Below are positions 49,501 to 58,951 of a DNA stretch of 64,000 bases, piece by piece; the stretch's first letter is position 1, and every line of letters begins with the position of its first letter. The stretch is taken from assembly GCF_900120175.1 (NCBI RefSeq), contig NZ_FQLF01000005.1, positions 684,501-748,500 of the forward strand, given 5' to 3'. Both the position numbers and the translations under genes were made by a program. The notes below the pieces were generated by a model. That model had not been told where the DNA came from. It saw only the letters and a program-made list of their open reading frames with translations, and did no database searches. This stretch comes from Oceanicoccus sp. KOV_DT_Chl (lineage in GTDB: Bacteria; Pseudomonadota; Gammaproteobacteria; Pseudomonadales; Dasaniaceae).

Positions 49501-52390
49501 ACGGTTGCGCCGCGGCTTTGCAATGACGCCACCAGCGCTGTATTCAAAGTATGTTGGCCAGCCAATAACAAGACTTTGCTATTGCTTAAATCAGCCGTTA
49601 ATTCCAAGCGCGGCTGCCGCTGCCAAACCGGCTGATACAACCATTCATTTAGCTGTTCACGGCGCTGCAGGGCTTTACCAGCCAGCGACTTGCCAGGCTC
49701 AACCCAATGCCGGACGTGGTCGAAGGCATACGTGGGGATGGATACTCGACGCCGATCCTGATCGGCAAATAAACCGGCTTTATTAAAAATACAATTTCCC
49801 TGCCACAGCCGACCCAAAGCAGCCAGCATGAACGGCACATCCGCAACGACTTCGTCCGGGTGCCGCAGTGATGACTGGATAGTATGCTGCAAGGTCTTTT
49901 CAGGATGCATCGCAGCGAGACTGCTTAATGTCCGACCGGGTCCCACTTCCAACAAATTGTATTGGTTGGTTTCAAGCAGGCAACCCACACCATCACTGAA
50001 TCTAACGGTGTTGCGTAGGTGCTTAACCCAATACTCAGGGTCAGTAGCCTCGCGATCTTTTATCCAATCACCGGTCAGGTTGGAAATAAACGGTATATTA
50101 GGCTCACTCAACGAGATCGAACGAACATAATCCCCAAACGCTCCAAGAATTGGCTCCAGCATGCTGGAGTGGGCAGCAATATCGATATGCACCCGCTGAT
50201 AGGAAAACTCTCTGGCCGCGAGTACGTTTTCCAATGCCGCCAGCGCTTGTTTAGGCCCCGACACCACAGACAAGCCGGGCGCATTTTGAGCGGCGACTGA
50301 CAATTGGGGCGATAATAATGACTGCAATTGTTTTTCATCTAACTGCACACTGAGCATGCCGCCTTCAGGAACAGTCTCAAACAGCTGGCCACGCAACGCC
50401 ACCAAGCCCAATGCGTCCTTCAGTGACAACACCCCGGCGATACATGCCGCGGTATTTTCACCCATGCTATGGCCGATCAATACCTTGGGTTCTACCCCCA
50501 TCGACATCCATAATCGCGCCTGCGCATACTGAGTAACAAATAGTGCTGGAAGTGAACGGCTGGGGCGCTCTAATTCCCGTCCCGCTGTCGCCAAATCATC
50601 CGTCTCGGGATACAGCAACGCCTTTAAATCATAATCAATAAATTCTTCCAGCAGTTGCAAACACTCATCGACTGTTGACCTGAAGACTGGCTCGTCGAGA
50701 TATAAACCGGCGCCCATTCCCGCATACTGCGCGCCGCCGCCAGCGAACATAAACGCGAGCTCGCGCTCAACGTCCGGGTGTCGGCCGACTCAATTCGTCC
50801 GCGCTCGGTACCATCCAATACCGTAACCGCATCCGCGGTTGATTGCACGACAGCAAAACGCCGCTTGTTAAAACTGCGCCGCCCTACTGCCAGGGTATAA
50901 GCCACATCCGCTAGCTGCGGAGCGGCATCCTGATTAGCCGCGTCATCCGGATCCAAAAATTCAGCCAATCGATCTGTAGCTCTCTGTAATGCCTGATCAC
51001 TACGCGCTGAAATCATCAACAACTGCCAATCGCGTGGACAGCTACCACTTTCTAAAATTTCTGCCTCTTCAACAATGATGTGGGCATTAGTCCCACCCAC
51101 ACCTAAGGAACTTACTCCAGCACGACGGCTGTCGGCACACTGCCAATCGCGCAACTCCGCATTGACAAAAAATGGACTGGCAGAAAAATCTATTGAGGGA
51201 TTTGGTGCTCGATAGTGCAGTGTAGGCGGGATTTTTTTATGCTTTAGTGACTGCACCACTTTAATTAAACTGGCGACACCTGCGGCTGTATCAAGGTGAC
51301 CGATATTCGATTTAACGGAGCCAATGGCACAGTATTGTTTGCGATCATGTCCGGCACCATAAGCTTGGGTGAGTGCGGCAACCTCAATAGGATCACCGAG
51401 CTGCGTGCCCGTACCATGACACTCAACATACTCAACCGATTGCGGATCTATTTCCCCAATTTCCAATGCTTCATGAATGGCTGCGGTCTGGCCATCAACA
51501 CTGGGCGCCAAATAACTTACTTTACCTGCACCATCGTTATTAATAGCGGAGGCCTTAATGACCGCATGAATATTGTCTTTGGCGGCAATGGCATCATCAA
51601 GGCGACGTAATACCAGCACCCCTGCACCACTGCCAAAAACCGTACCCTTGGAACTCGCATCAAACGGCCGGCAATGTCCATCGGGAGACAGAATTTCGCT
51701 ATCTTTAAACTGATAGCCCCTACGGTGCGGCAAGTCGATGGTAACGCCACCGGCTAAAGCCATATCACACTCGCCGTTTAATAAGCTTTGTACTGCAGAA
51801 TGCACAGCGACTAATGAGGTGGAACAAGCGGTTTGGACATTAATGCTTGGACCTTTTAAGTCAAAGCAATAGGACACTCTAGTGGTGAGAAAGTCTTTAT
51901 CATTACCCGTATGACGAACCAGAAAGAAACCCAGGTCATCCATCAAGTCTGGATTAGTCAGCAAATTATAGGGCATGTATGCATTGTGGCCGGAACCACC
52001 AAACACCCCAACGGAACCGGAAAAGTCAGCGGGATCATAACCGGCATCTTCAAATGCCTCCCAGCTTACTTCAAGAAAATGCCGATGTTGCGGATCCATG
52101 ACTTTCGCATCCATAGGACTGAAGCCAAAAAAGCCCGCATCGAAATTTTCCATATGCTGCAGAAACATACCGGACTTTACATAATTTGGATGCTTAATTT
52201 GCTCCTTTGATACACCCGACGCCAACAACTCTTCATCGGTAAGCATAGTGATAGACTCATGCCCGCGCTGCAAATTATTCCAGTACTGGCTTGGGCTATC
52301 AGCATCAGGAAAACGACAAGCCATACCCACTATCGCTATATCGCTGCTTCCCGCCTCAAAATCATCAGCCTGTTCGTTTTCATCAATCAT
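46581..52390 (-). CDS. Type I polyketide synthase (KS-AT-KR-DH-orphan A subdomain-carrier), frame interrupted by an apparent one-base deletion
   Basis: About 1936 residues with one base restored near 50769. Ketosynthase (15-440): QTACSTS near 190, ECHGTGTQLGDP, NIGHLDTAAG. Acyltransferase: AFMFAGGGAQYAGMG, GHSMGEN, and AAHSS where HAFH or YASH is usual. Ketoreductase: YLITGGTGGLG, YSSTSAF, GQVDYAAANAF. Dehydratase-like region: LSEHRIKEGGALIPGSGF. A free-standing adenylation C-terminal subdomain follows (about 46935-47200, SELRRFAKDVLALGSVPQQF), then the carrier IGGHSLLS and a basic tail (GLIKKLFGRK). The first frame ends at a stop near 50624; AFMFAGGGAQY continues in the next frame. It lies 72 bases after the upstream NRPS. 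Confidence 0.9.
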
Positions 52391-52462
52391 TATTACTTTT
52401 AACCTTGTATTTTTTTGCAGCCCAATAACAATTCATTGGCCGATTGAACTTTACGCCCCAAA

Positions 52463-55400
52463 CTAGCGACGGCGACGTCGCCCCGCAGCCGCTTTTCTCG
52501 CAGCCGCCCGGGCCTGACTTTGATCCAGCGTTTTTGCGCCATCACCATCACCACTAATAAATTCGACCAATGCTTCTATCGTTGTGTATTTAAACAAATC
52601 TGTCATCTGTACCGGTTTGGACACTTTTTCCTGTAACTCTTTTAACACTTGCACAATCAATAAAGAATGGCCGCCAATATCAAAAAAGTTATCCCGCACA
52701 CCGACGGAAGGGATGTCCAGCGCTCGCTTCCAGATATCGGCAATCATGATTTCCGCATCATTTTCCGGCGCCTTTGAATCTTCCGTGGCGGTCGACGATT
52801 GTTGCGGCTTGGGCAAACTCTTGCGGTCTATTTTTCCATTGGGTGTTAAGGGCAGTTCATGCAATGCCACAAACAAAGAGGGCACCATAAAATCTGGCAG
52901 CTGCTCCTTTAAAAACAACTTTAGCTCAGAAGCATCCAAATCCTGAATCGTGTGGCAACGAACATAAGCGACCAACCGTTTATCACCAGGCGAATCCTCC
53001 CGCAAGATTACCGCTGCCTCCATCACTGATTGATGTTGACGCAATAGGGATTCTATTTCTCCCAGCTCAACCCGATAGCCACGGATCTTGACCTGATGAT
53101 CGACCCGCCCCATGCACTCTAAACGGCCATCAGCAAGATAGCGGGCAAGGTCACCGGTGCGATACATGCGTGCGCCTACGCCCTCGGAGTACTTATCCTC
53201 AATAAAAACAGTATCGGTTAAATCCGCTCGATTGTGATAGCCGCGGACCACGCCATCGCCAGCAATAACCAATTCGCCCGCCAAACCAATGGGCATCGGC
53301 TGCTGATTTTCATCAAGTATATGAATTTGTTGATTAACCAATGGGCGACCGATAGACACTGACTGGGCATTGCCGCCTTCGACATCTCCGGTGCTCGACC
53401 AAATTGTAGTCTCGGTAGGTCCATACATATTTGAAACGCGACCGCTTACCAGAGACTTAAGCTCGCTCGCTAGCTCCGGAGGAAACGCCTCACCCCCAAC
53501 CATCATATGCTTAAGAGCAGCCAATCCCGAGCGCGCCTGCTTGTCGGCTGCTAACATTGTCGCCATCGACGGTGTGCATTGAAAATGGGTAACGTTATGC
53601 CGTTGAAATAACGCCGGCAAACTATAATCATCAACGGCAGTAGTATCCGCCTTAAGCACTTGCTGGCTATATTCACGCAGCTGATTGAGGTACGGCAGAT
53701 GTTCGAGCACCAGTTCGGTATCGATACCAAAATCTATTAGACAAGCAATTTCATCTATATCTGATGCTTTTACTTTATCCACCATTTGCATCGCACTCTT
53801 GGGAGTACCAAACAAACCGCTGGTGTGAAAATAGCGCTGAAAGGAAAACTCCAGCAACGCATCCATATCCTCGTCAGAAATAGTTTCGAAAAAGTCATCA
53901 AGGGTTTTGCCTTGCTGCTCCGACATTTTCTTAAAAGTAGGAAATTGCCAGGCCGCCGCTTTGACTAAAAACATCGCACTTTTTAGATAGTCTTTCAATG
54001 GTTGCCGCACTTGTTCCTGCACCGTCGCCGCATCCTCACCGACAAACGTATGCAGCATTAGCGTCACTGTGCCTTCGCCAGGATGGCCAGCCGCTTTCCA
54101 GGCCGACCGATACGCTTTCACTTTTTCAGCGACTTCTTCAATGGTCTGCCCGAGTAAATGGGTCAGCACATTAGCGCCAATTTCGGCGGCGCGCACATAA
54201 CTATCAATATTACCTGCGGTAGTAACCCATAGCGGCAACTCTGCCTGCAGCGGACGCGGTAACGTTCGAACAGCGACCTCTTTGCCATCTGGCCCCGGGA
54301 AGTTCAAGGTTTCACCACGCCACAATTTACGTACTGTTTCTGCCGACTCAAACATAATATTTTTAGCGTCGGAAAAATTTTCCGGTTTAATGGCAAAATC
54401 CGGTGGCGCCCACCCCGCAGCTATAGCGATTCCCGCACGACCATTAGACAAGTTATCAACCACCGCCCACTCTTCTGCTACCCGAATAGGGCTATGTAAC
54501 GGCACTACACAACTACCGGCACGAACAGAAATATTTTCGGTGATTGCAGCAACTGCGGCACCGGTAACAGCAGGATTGGGAAATAAACCGCCAAATGCGG
54601 CGAAGTGCCGTTCGGGTGTCCACACTGCATTGAAACCATTCTGATCGCCGTATTTAGCACCCTCTAACAGCAATCGATACTTATCCTGATCGTACTGATT
54701 TTCGTCAGTTGCCACATTCCAATAGAATAAACCAAACTCGACGGATTGATCCGGGTAGGCGCTAAGCGGAATACCCGCATCGGATTTCTGGCGTACGGCA
54801 TCCGCATACAACACTACGGTCAAACCTCGAGCCAAAGTCCAAAATATTTCCAATACTGATATATCGAAGGAGATACTAGTCACGGCCAACCAGGTTCCCG
54901 GTGCCGGTTCCACCCGCTGATCCATACCGGCAAAAAAGTTAATCACATTGCGGTGCTCTACCATCACCCCTTTGGGTTTACCGGTAGAACCCGAGGTATA
55001 AATCATATAAGCCAGGGACGCGGGATCAACCACCTCGCCCAAATCACTTTCATCATAGGAGACCAACGCGCCCTGCAACTCATCCACAATAATCCGCTTG
55101 ACCCCATAACCGCCCAGCAAAGTGGCCAGCTTACGGTGAGTGATTAGCATTTCGAGACCGGAGTCTGCCACCATATAAGCCAGGCGGTCTTTTGGGTAAA
55201 CCGGGTCCAGCGGGACATAAGCACAACCCGCCTTCAACGTCGCCAGCAGCGCAATCACCATATCCAGCGAGCGATCAACCAGAATACCGACCAAATCACC
55301 GCTTCTGGCACCACTGTCTAATAAGTGCCGCGCCAACTGATTGGCTCTGCTATTCAGTTGCTGGTACGTTAGCTGCTCACCCTCGAATACATAAGCGATG

Positions 55401-57154
55401 GTATCTGGCTGACTCAGTACCTGACGCTCAAATAGTTGGTGCACGCAATCATTAATATCGCTATCGCCAGCCGTGCCGTTCCACTCAGCCAACTGCGCGA
55501 GTTCTGCTGCAGGAACTATTGGATACATCGATAACAGTGCTGCCTGATCGGCCATCACCCCGTCCAGCAACACGATAAATTGTTCAAATAGACGACTGAT
55601 AGCAGTCGCATCCAACGCTCGCGCATCGTAGCGAAAATGCAAGCTGCTGCCATCCGTCGGCACCACAATCACTAACTGATTATGCTCCGTTGGTGCCAGC
55701 ACCGAATAGTCGGATAAACTCTGCACTCGATCCAATCGTATAGGGAACTCTTCACAACCCAGTGACCCCGCCAAAGCAGGTACACGGGCGCGCAAGTCCG
55801 ACAGATAACTCACTCGCTGCTCCGCTTGCTGCAAATCAACCGCAAAGCCCTGTTGCCAATGCTGAAAAGTCTCTCCCCCCTCAACATTGACCACCAATGG
55901 CACTACAGGCGCAAAATAATCCTGCAACACAGGGTCCAATTGCTGCAAACTAAGGGGACGGTACGCCAGCGTATAATGGGTTTTACGCCCCAGCCGGCTC
56001 AATAACAGCGCAAATACCGAAGTGATAAAATCGCCACCCAATCCAGTCAGAGGCAGCACCTGTTCACACTGCTGCCAATCTGCTTGCTGTCGACGTTGCT
56101 GCTGACTATACGGCGCCTCAAGCGGTTCAGACAACAATAGCCGTCGCTCCCAGTAAGGCTCGTAGCGAACCAGCTTTCGTACGGTTTCAGTTAACAACTG
56201 CTGCTGATCGCTTTCTATCACTGGCAAACAATCACCTGCTTTAAGCCCACAGGCTGCCAGTACGGCAACAACATCAACAACTTTGCCATCCAAATCAGTC
56301 AACCTGGTAAACCGAATACCCCCATCAGCAGTCGCAACGGTTAAGGTTTTACTGCAACAAGAAATAATGCTGCCAACAGCGGTGTTAGCTTCCAGCGCAA
56401 CAAATTCAGGTGTGGACACTAGTAGATGCTGGGCCCCCAATACGATACGGGGAGCGATCACCGGGTTGGGATAAGGCCCGTAATCCAGCGCCCGCACCAG
56501 CCGATCAATATCTCGAAAACCCTGATTCCAATCAATGGTCGCCGCTGCCACCGGGCGATCTACCAGCCCAAAGTAAGAGCGCCCTGCTTCACCTTGACTA
56601 ACGCCCTCTAACGCACCTTTTGCCAAGCCATCCAATAGCTCGGTAAACGACTCTATTGCCGCCTGATAACACTTTGCATTAAGGGTAAAAACCGTTTCGC
56701 CGGGGACAATCGGGAAATATTTTTGTGCCAGTAAATTACCTTTATCTACGTCGCTGGTCATGATGTGCCAGCTAACCCCATGCTGCTGTTCGCCATGCAA
56801 TAAGGCCCACACGGGCGCATTCAGACCCGCATAGGCTGGCAGCGGTCCATCATGAAAATTTATCGCCAATACCTTGGGGATCGCCAGCACTTCAGCCGGT
56901 AACATTTTGAGGTTGGTAATACTAAAAAGGAAATCAATCGGCTTATCACCTACAGCGGGTATCAGCTCGTCAATTTTAGAAATATGCTTGATAGCGTGTT
57001 CACAGCACCATTGCACAATACTCTGATTATTAGTAACTACCATTTCAACCTGATAATTACTGCTCAGCAATAGCTCGCAACACTGGACCAGCAGTGACTG
57101 CTCCCCCAACACCACACAAGATTGCTTAGTATTAGGCAAATCCATTTTAGTCAT
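52463..57154 (-). CDS. NRPS loading protein: formyltransferase, half condensation domain, A domain with inserted luciferase-like monooxygenase, carrier
   Basis: 1563 residues, ATG 57154 with GGAG upstream. Formyltransferase (1-260) has the N99-H101-D135 triad in INFHDGPLP and SDVDKGN. Residues about 320-540 resemble the second half of a condensation domain but have no HHxxxDG. The adenylation domain starts near 560 (IYTSGSTGKPKG near 720). It is interrupted at about 795-1165 by a flavin-dependent luciferase-like monooxygenase (EFGLFYWN, WTPERHF, FPNP), then resumes (CTPSMATML, YGPTETT, TPNGKIDRK). The specificity positions read DILQMGMIWK. The carrier is IGGHSLLIVQV. The C-terminus is strongly basic (GRRRRR). 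The insert matches the MupA/Atu3671-type family known inside A domains. It probably starts a chain on an N-formylated, oxidised small amino acid (inference). Confidence 0.92.
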   Translation of the reverse strand: MTKMDLPNTKQSCVVLGEQSLLVQCCELLLSSNYQVEMVVTNNQSIVQWCCEHAIKHISKIDELIPAVGDKPIDFLFSITNLKMLPAEVLAIPKVLAINFHDGPLPAYAGLNAPVWALLHGEQQHGVSWHIMTSDVDKGNLLAQKYFPIVPGETVFTLNAKCYQAAIESFTELLDGLAKGALEGVSQGEAGRSYFGLVDRPVAAATIDWNQGFRDIDRLVRALDYGPYPNPVIAPRIVLGAQHLLVSTPEFVALEANTAVGSIISCCSKTLTVATADGGIRFTRLTDLDGKVVDVVAVLAACGLKAGDCLPVIESDQQQLLTETVRKLVRYEPYWERRLLLSEPLEAPYSQQQRRQQADWQQCEQVLPLTGLGGDFITSVFALLLSRLGRKTHYTLAYRPLSLQQLDPVLQDYFAPVVPLVVNVEGGETFQHWQQGFAVDLQQAEQRVSYLSDLRARVPALAGSLGCEEFPIRLDRVQSLSDYSVLAPTEHNQLVIVVPTDGSSLHFRYDARALDATAISRLFEQFIVLLDGVMADQAALLSMYPIVPAAELAQLAEWNGTAGDSDINDCVHQLFERQVLSQPDTIAYVFEGEQLTYQQLNSRANQLARHLLDSGARSGDLVGILVDRSLDMVIALLATLKAGCAYVPLDPVYPKDRLAYMVADSGLEMLITHRKLATLLGGYGVKRIIVDELQGALVSYDESDLGEVVDPASLAYMIYTSGSTGKPKGVMVEHRNVINFFAGMDQRVEPAPGTWLAVTSISFDISVLEIFWTLARGLTVVLYADAVRQKSDAGIPLSAYPDQSVEFGLFYWNVATDENQYDQDKYRLLLEGAKYGDQNGFNAVWTPERHFAAFGGLFPNPAVTGAAVAAITENISVRAGSCVVPLHSPIRVAEEWAVVDNLSNGRAGIAIAAGWAPPDFAIKPENFSDAKNIMFESAETVRKLWRGETLNFPGPDGKEVAVRTLPRPLQAELPLWVTTAGNIDSYVRAAEIGANVLTHLLGQTIEEVAEKVKAYRSAWKAAGHPGEGTVTLMLHTFVGEDAATVQEQVRQPLKDYLKSAMFLVKAAAWQFPTFKKMSEQQGKTLDDFFETISDEDMDALLEFSFQRYFHTSGLFGTPKSAMQMVDKVKASDIDEIACLIDFGIDTELVLEHLPYLNQLREYSQQVLKADTTAVDDYSLPALFQRHNVTHFQCTPSMATMLAADKQARSGLAALKHMMVGGEAFPPELASELKSLVSGRVSNMYGPTETTIWSSTGDVEGGNAQSVSIGRPLVNQQIHILDENQQPMPIGLAGELVIAGDGVVRGYHNRADLTDTVFIEDKYSEGVGARMYRTGDLARYLADGRLECMGRVDHQVKIRGYRVELGEIESLLRQHQSVMEAAVILREDSPGDKRLVAYVRCHTIQDLDASELKLFLKEQLPDFMVPSLFVALHELPLTPNGKIDRKSLPKPQQSSTATEDSKAPENDAEIMIADIWKRALDIPSVGVRDNFFDIGGHSLLIVQVLKELQEKVSKPVQMTDLFKYTTIEALVEFISGDGDGAKTLDQSQARAAARKAAAGRRRRR

Positions 57155-57809
57155 CTTAATTCAACTCCGAATATGATGCCCATGCACCATCCCTTATTAA
57201 TTTGCTTTAACGCTACACAATTAGTGCTGCCAGAACATGTGGCTTTATTAGAGTTTCAACCGAGAATACTTGGCATTGCGCCAAACAACATCGAAGGCCT
57301 TAGTGGCTAACTGTATGCCAGCCAGAAGTCACTCTATGCACCCCCATAATGTAGGCGCATATCTATGCAAGCCCAATCGCGACAAAAGACACACATCCCT
57401 TTATATATAGAAAAAAATATGGCCCTTAGCAACGTAAATAATACTCCATTTACCGCTGTCTATGTTATTCGCCGATTACAAAAACAGGGAGAAGCTGGAG
57501 TGTAACATTTGCCCCAGCGCCTAAAATTCAGCAGATAAATACGTCAAAGCGCTGTTTTAGAGGGTTTTCTGTACATATTTCAACCCCATTGCGATTAACT
57601 GGTTATTATAATCATCTTTTAAAAAACCAATTTGCTGACACCTTTGTTTTTCCAGCAGCAGTCGAATGTGCAAAATCCCACTTTTTTAATTCTCACAAGA
57701 CAAAAAGACATCTCACTTCTACAATAGGACATTTGAGATTACGTTAACGGCTGAAATAGCCTCCTTCCTTTTATCGCTTTCATCGAAACAAATAAGAAGC
57801 AGAATCAAA
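57155..57809. other. Long divergent intergenic region between NRPS locus and glycan genes
   Basis: 655 AT-rich bases with no supported gene. It must contain the promoter of the minus-strand NRPS operon and of the plus-strand glycan operon. TATAAT occurs at 57607-57612 (also readable on the minus strand) but without a convincing -35. I searched by eye for sigma-54 (GG-N10-GC) elements expected for PrsR control and found none. Confidence 0.5.
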
Positions 57810-58951
57810 ATGCTAGAGATTATTTTTTGGACACTACTACTACTATCGGCTTACAGCTACTTTATCTATCCCGTTATTCTCATTCTCCTGATAAAAATGA
57901 AACCGACGTTAACAATCAAGGAGCAACCTGCAAGCCCTTTTCCAAATCTCACACTGATTATTACAGCCCACAATGAAGCGAGCCGCATCAGAGAGAAGCT
58001 GGATAATTCACTCGAACTTACCTACCCGGAAGCCCAACTTGAAATTATTGTAGCCTCAGACTGCTCAGATGACGGTACCGATGACATCGTCAACGAGTAT
58101 TCCAATAAAGGTATAAAACTTGTCAGAGCTACTGAACGACTCGGAAAAGAGCACGCGCAACTCTGTGCCATCCAGCAAGCCAGTGGTGACGTGATTGTCT
58201 TTTCTGATACAGCGACTCAAATTCCTGAAGATGCCCTTAGCATATTGGGTAAATACTTTACTGATCCAACTATTGGCTCCGTCTCCAGTGAAGACCGTGT
58301 GCTGAACCAAAATGGCGAAGTCGCTGGAGAGGGCGCTTATGTCAAATATGAAATGTGGTTGCGTCAACTGGAGTCTAAACTCGCAGGATTAGTTGGCTTA
58401 AGCGGCTCATTCTTTGCTGCCAGGAAAATCATTTGCGAAACTTGGGATATTCATTCGCCAAGCGACTTTAACACGGCCTTAAACACAGCCGCCAATGGCT
58501 ATGCTTCGATTAGCGCACCAGATGTATTAGGCTACTATCAAGACCTGAGCGACCCAGCAAAGAATACGCCAGAAAAACGCGCACTGTCATCCGCGGCCTA
58601 ACTGCACTTAACAGCAATCCACAAGCCATAAATCCGCTAAAGCATGGCGTCTTTGCTTTTCAGGTCATTAGCCACAAATTAATGCGCTGGCTAGAGCCCT
58701 GGTTTTTAATATTACTCTTAGTGACTAATTTAATGTTGTGGGGCGAGGCCAGTATTTATAACTTCGTATGCCTACTACAAATAATATTCTATGGAACCGC
58801 TCTATCTGCACACTACTCTCAAAAAATAAGGCAGTTCCCGATCAGCAAATTAATCTACTTCTTCGTACAAGTGAACCTTGCTATTTTTGATGCTAGCTGC
58901 CAGTTTTTAAGTGGCAAACGGATGAGCGTATGGCAACCCTCGACCCGATAA
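57810..58951 (+). CDS. Family 2 glycosyltransferase, frame interrupted by an apparent one-base deletion
   Basis: About 380 residues with one base restored near 58581. The N-terminal membrane helix (LEIIFWTLLLLSAYSYFIYP) is followed by a GT-A fold: LTLIITAHNEASRIREKLDN, IIVASDCSDDGTDD, and the DxD-like FSDTATQIP. The acceptor region is GSVSSEDRVL, then LVGLSGSFFAAR. The frame ends at a stop near 58601, but the next frame continues TVIRGLTALNSNPQAINPLK and two C-terminal membrane helices (LMRWLEPWFLILLLVTNLML, YNFVCLLQIIFYGTAL), which is the usual ending of this subfamily. It probably builds a surface polysaccharide. The 3' end overlaps the next gene by 22 bases. Confidence 0.85.

Noticed and set aside
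28343-57154. Many long antisense open frames within the NRPS/PKS genes
   Set aside because: They mirror the codon pattern of the real genes on the minus strand and carry no domains.
57122-57310. Short open frame divergent from the NRPS start
   Set aside because: Overlaps the start of the NRPS gene on the other strand, no ribosome binding site or domain.
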